Assembly (NCBI RefSeq): GCF_900100795.1
Contig: NZ_FNCO01000004.1
Span: 62,001 to 126,000 of the forward strand
Origin: Pseudomonas abietaniphila
GTDB lineage: Bacteria > Pseudomonadota > Gammaproteobacteria > Pseudomonadales > Pseudomonadaceae
Direction of reading: 5' to 3'
DNA length: 64,000 nt
This document shows positions 61,793-64,000 of the stretch, one piece after another. Each line of letters starts with the position of its first letter. Position 1 is the stretch's first letter. The position numbers were made by a program, and so were the translations under genes. A model generated the notes under the pieces. It saw only the letters and a list, made by a program, of their open reading frames with translations, searched no databases and was not told the origin of the DNA.

Positions 61793-61884
61793 CTGTGGGA
61801 GCGAATTCATTCGCGAGACGGCGGGACGGTCGATAGATATTCATCGCCTGAAATACCTCATCGCGAATGAATTCGCTCCCACAG
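61793..61884. repeat. REP-type inverted pair between fecR-like and receptor genes
   Basis: CTGTGGGAGCGAATTCATTC.. at 61793 is mirrored by ..GAATGAATTCGCTCCCACAG ending 61884. It separates the sigma/anti-sigma pair from the receptor, which is expected to have its own ECF-dependent promoter; AAATTATTTTCGATTAG near 61990 is AT-rich, but I cannot assign -35/-10 with confidence. Confidence 0.88.
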
Positions 61885-62073
61885 AGTGGACTTCCTCCAA
61901 AAAGCTGGATGGGTCTCCAGCTTCTCGGGGGCAATCCAGAGTGTCGCTCATGCATGAAGTCAAATCGCCCAGCCACAAAGTGTGAATCTAAATTATTTTC
62001 GATTAGCCCTATCACTTTCCCGATCTCGTCCGGCACATAGGCATTGAGAACACTTTCCACTCAGGAGCCGCCC

Positions 62074-64000
62074 ATGTCCCGCACGCTTCAAACCCTTCTG
62101 CGACCGACCTTGCTCGCTGCCGCTGTCGCCCTTGCGACGCCGCTGGCCTGCACGCAACTGCTGGCGGCCTCTCAGGCGTCCAGCGTTCGGGCCTACAATC
62201 TGCCAGCGGCACCGCTGTCGACTACGCTGACGCAGATCGCCAGTCAGGCGGGCATAGCCCTGTCGCTGGACCCGTCGCTGGCCGCCGGCCGTACATCGGC
62301 CCCGGTCCAGGGCCAGTTCGACGCACCCGGCGCCATGGCGCAAGCGCTGCGTGGCACGGGTTTGCAGTTGAGCCAGACGCCTGCCGGCACTTACAGCCTG
62401 ATCGCAGCACCTGAGGGCGTGATGGCACTGCCTGAAACCAGCATTCAGGGGCGTCAGGACGGTTTTGAAAGCGCGTGGGGACCGACCGAAACCTACGCCG
62501 CCACTCGCACCGCCTCCGGCACCAAAACCGACACGGCGCTGATTGAAGCGCCACGTTCGATCTCTGTCGCCACTCGTCAACAAATGGACGATCGCGCGGT
62601 CCAGAACCTCGACGATGCCGTGCGCTACATGCCTGGCGTTGTGGCCAGCAGCTATGGCAGCGACAGCCGCGCCGAGTGGTTGAAGGTGCGCGGCTTCGAG
62701 CCGACCCAGTTCCTCGATGGCCTGCCGCTGCCGAAGGGCGCCTACGTGATGCCGAAGATGGAAACCTGGGACCTGGACCGCGTCGCTCTGCTGCGCGGCC
62801 CGGCTTCTTCGGTGTATGGCCAGACGCCTCCGGGTGGCCTGCTGGACATGGTCAGTCGTCGTCCTGAAGCCCAGGCCAGCCATGAAGTTCAGGTTCAGGT
62901 GGACAGCTACAACCGCAAGCAGATCAGCTTCGACAGCACCGGCAAGATCGACGATGCCGACACCTTCGAATACCGCGTGAGCGGCGTGGTGCGCGACAGC
63001 GGCACGTCGGTCGAGCACATCGATGACAAGCGCTACAACATCGCCCCCAGCCTGACCTGGAACATCAACCCGGACACCAAGCTGACCTTGCTCAGCCAGT
63101 TCAACCGCGACGATACCGGCATCACCAGCCAGTTCCTGCCGATTCAGGGCACCAAGTACCCGTCGGCGGCCGGCGAGATTCGCTACCACAAAAATCTGGG
63201 CGATCCGGACTGGGAATTCTACGACAAGACCTATTACGCGCTGGGCTACGCCTTCGAAACCCGCCTGAACGATGTCTGGCAGTTCAAGCAGAACCTGCGC
63301 TATACCAAGAGCGATCTGTCGTTCCAGGGCATCACCGCCGGCGGTTACTACGGCTCGGTTGCAGATGACGGCACCGTGCAGCGCGGCGCCAACATCGTGA
63401 ACGAGGACATCAGCCAGTTCGCGCTGGACAACAACTTCCAGGCCGACTTCGACACCGGCATCGTCAAGCACACCCTGCTGCTCGGTGCCGACTACCAGCG
63501 CGTCAACCACAACTACAAGTGGCAGTACGGCAGCGCGCCGACCAGCAACATCATCAACCCGGTGTACGGCCAGGACTTCAGCAACGTCGCCTACACCGCG
63601 TTCCAGAACTACAACCAGAAGACCGACGACTTTGGCGTGTATGTTCAGGATCAGCTGGCTTTGGACAAATGGCGCCTGACGTTGGGCGGTCGTCAGGACC
63701 TGCTCAAGACCAAAACGAAGTTCTACAACCTCGCTGACGAACGTGACGACCGCACCGACAGTGCCTTTACCGGCAACGCGGCGCTGAGCTACGTCTTCGA
63801 TTCCGGCTTCACGCCTTACATCTCCTACGCCGAGTCGTTTCAGGCGGAACAAGGCGGTGCGGCAGACGTTACTACCGGTCAGAGCAACGCGTTCAAACCC
63901 GGCACGGGCAAGCAATACGAAGTGGGCCTGAAATATCAACCACCCGGCAGCGACATCATGTTCACCGCTGCGGCCTATGACCTGACCCGCAAAGACATCG
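62074..64000 (+). CDS. TonB-dependent siderophore receptor with signalling domain (3' partial)
   Basis: Runs off the window after about 642 codons. It starts MSRTLQTLLRPTLLAAAVAL, a signal peptide, with GGAG 6 nt before ATG 62074. A secretin/TonB N-terminal (STN) signalling domain follows (about 40-115: AYNLPAAPLSTTLTQIASQA, GTGLQLSQTPAGTYSLIA). Then come the plug (EAPRSISVATRQQMDDRAVQ, YMPGVVASSYGSDSRAEWLK, LLRGPASSVYGQTPPGGLLD) and the start of the beta-barrel. The STN domain with the upstream FecI/FecR pair makes it a FecA/FpvA-type receptor that senses and imports a ferric siderophore. The ligand is unknown. Confidence 0.96.
   Translation, partial: MSRTLQTLLRPTLLAAAVALATPLACTQLLAASQASSVRAYNLPAAPLSTTLTQIASQAGIALSLDPSLAAGRTSAPVQGQFDAPGAMAQALRGTGLQLSQTPAGTYSLIAAPEGVMALPETSIQGRQDGFESAWGPTETYAATRTASGTKTDTALIEAPRSISVATRQQMDDRAVQNLDDAVRYMPGVVASSYGSDSRAEWLKVRGFEPTQFLDGLPLPKGAYVMPKMETWDLDRVALLRGPASSVYGQTPPGGLLDMVSRRPEAQASHEVQVQVDSYNRKQISFDSTGKIDDADTFEYRVSGVVRDSGTSVEHIDDKRYNIAPSLTWNINPDTKLTLLSQFNRDDTGITSQFLPIQGTKYPSAAGEIRYHKNLGDPDWEFYDKTYYALGYAFETRLNDVWQFKQNLRYTKSDLSFQGITAGGYYGSVADDGTVQRGANIVNEDISQFALDNNFQADFDTGIVKHTLLLGADYQRVNHNYKWQYGSAPTSNIINPVYGQDFSNVAYTAFQNYNQKTDDFGVYVQDQLALDKWRLTLGGRQDLLKTKTKFYNLADERDDRTDSAFTGNAALSYVFDSGFTPYISYAESFQAEQGGAADVTTGQSNAFKPGTGKQYEVGLKYQPPGSDIMFTAAAYDLTRKDI

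Noticed and set aside
61993..63939. A 648-codon minus-strand frame opposite the TonB receptor
   Set aside because: Shadow of the receptor, which has signal peptide, STN, plug and barrel motifs in order on the plus strand.

Overview
The window is a GC-rich Pseudomonas chromosome segment. The evidence is a pqqFABCDE cluster in Pseudomonas order, a bioB-bioF-bioH-bioC-bioD cluster near fadE-type acyl-CoA dehydrogenases, the glcB/rarD/srkA/ModE neighbourhood, a GacA-box-driven Rsm-type small RNA, and many Pseudomonas REP-like inverted repeats (GTGGGAGCGAATTCATTCGCG and GTAGGAGCGCGCTTGCCCGCG types). Which Pseudomonas lineage it belongs to cannot be fixed from the sequence alone. The first and last genes (a GGDEF/EAL protein and a TonB-dependent receptor) run off the window.

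Layout. 0-3.5 kb: the end of a c-di-GMP enzyme, a CAT-anticodon tRNA, and a scar of an integrated element (truncated tyrosine integrase, RelE/HigB-like toxin broken by an amber codon, intact XRE antitoxin). 3.5-6.4 kb: acetyltransferase, FUSC membrane protein, polyphosphate kinase 2. 6.4-11.6 kb: a four-carbon acid-sugar catabolic operon (kdgT-dtnK-pdxA2-deoR type) divergent from a class II aldolase, with paired candidate operators between them. 11.6-12.0 kb: a dense repeat block. 12-15.2 kb: AsnC regulator and davB-davA (lysine to 5-aminovalerate). 15.4-23.3 kb: pqqF-A-B-C-D-E plus an S9 peptidase. 23.4-26.2 kb: YqaE protein, degenerate class III aminotransferase, MOSC protein, LysR regulator. 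26.27-26.48 kb: an Rsm-family sRNA gene with an exact GacA palindrome. 26.5-32.5 kb: two acyl-CoA dehydrogenases around a diguanylate cyclase, with tandem PsrA boxes, then a small flagellar-rod-like protein.

32.9-39.5 kb: LuxR-type regulator and a PotABCD-like ABC importer with an aldehyde dehydrogenase, probably polyamine or related amine use. 39.6-44.3 kb: biotin genes on the minus strand. 44.4-45.2 kb: comF. 45.2-47.3 kb: an AT-rich three-gene insert (43-residue peptide ending in a Gly-rich His-Cys segment, a small His-rich GRDP-like protein, a MATE-type exporter). This looks like an undescribed ribosomal-peptide locus and is the most novel item in the window. 47.8-56.2 kb: ModE-like regulator, PhoX phosphatase, SrkA kinase, RarD, ACT-domain regulator, malate synthase G. 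56.4-59.8 kb: a single-domain response regulator, a cNMP/CBS/DUF294 protein and a DEDDh exonuclease. 60.2 kb to the end: a Fur-box-preceded FecI-FecR-FecA-type iron-signalling unit.

The regulatory logic is unusually visible here: GacA to the Rsm sRNA, PsrA to fadE, candidate DeoR operators for the acid-sugar operon, Fur to the ECF sigma factor, and hairpins after pqqA and after the small peptide gene that could raise precursor over enzyme expression. All family assignments are from reading motifs and overall similarity; no database search was run.
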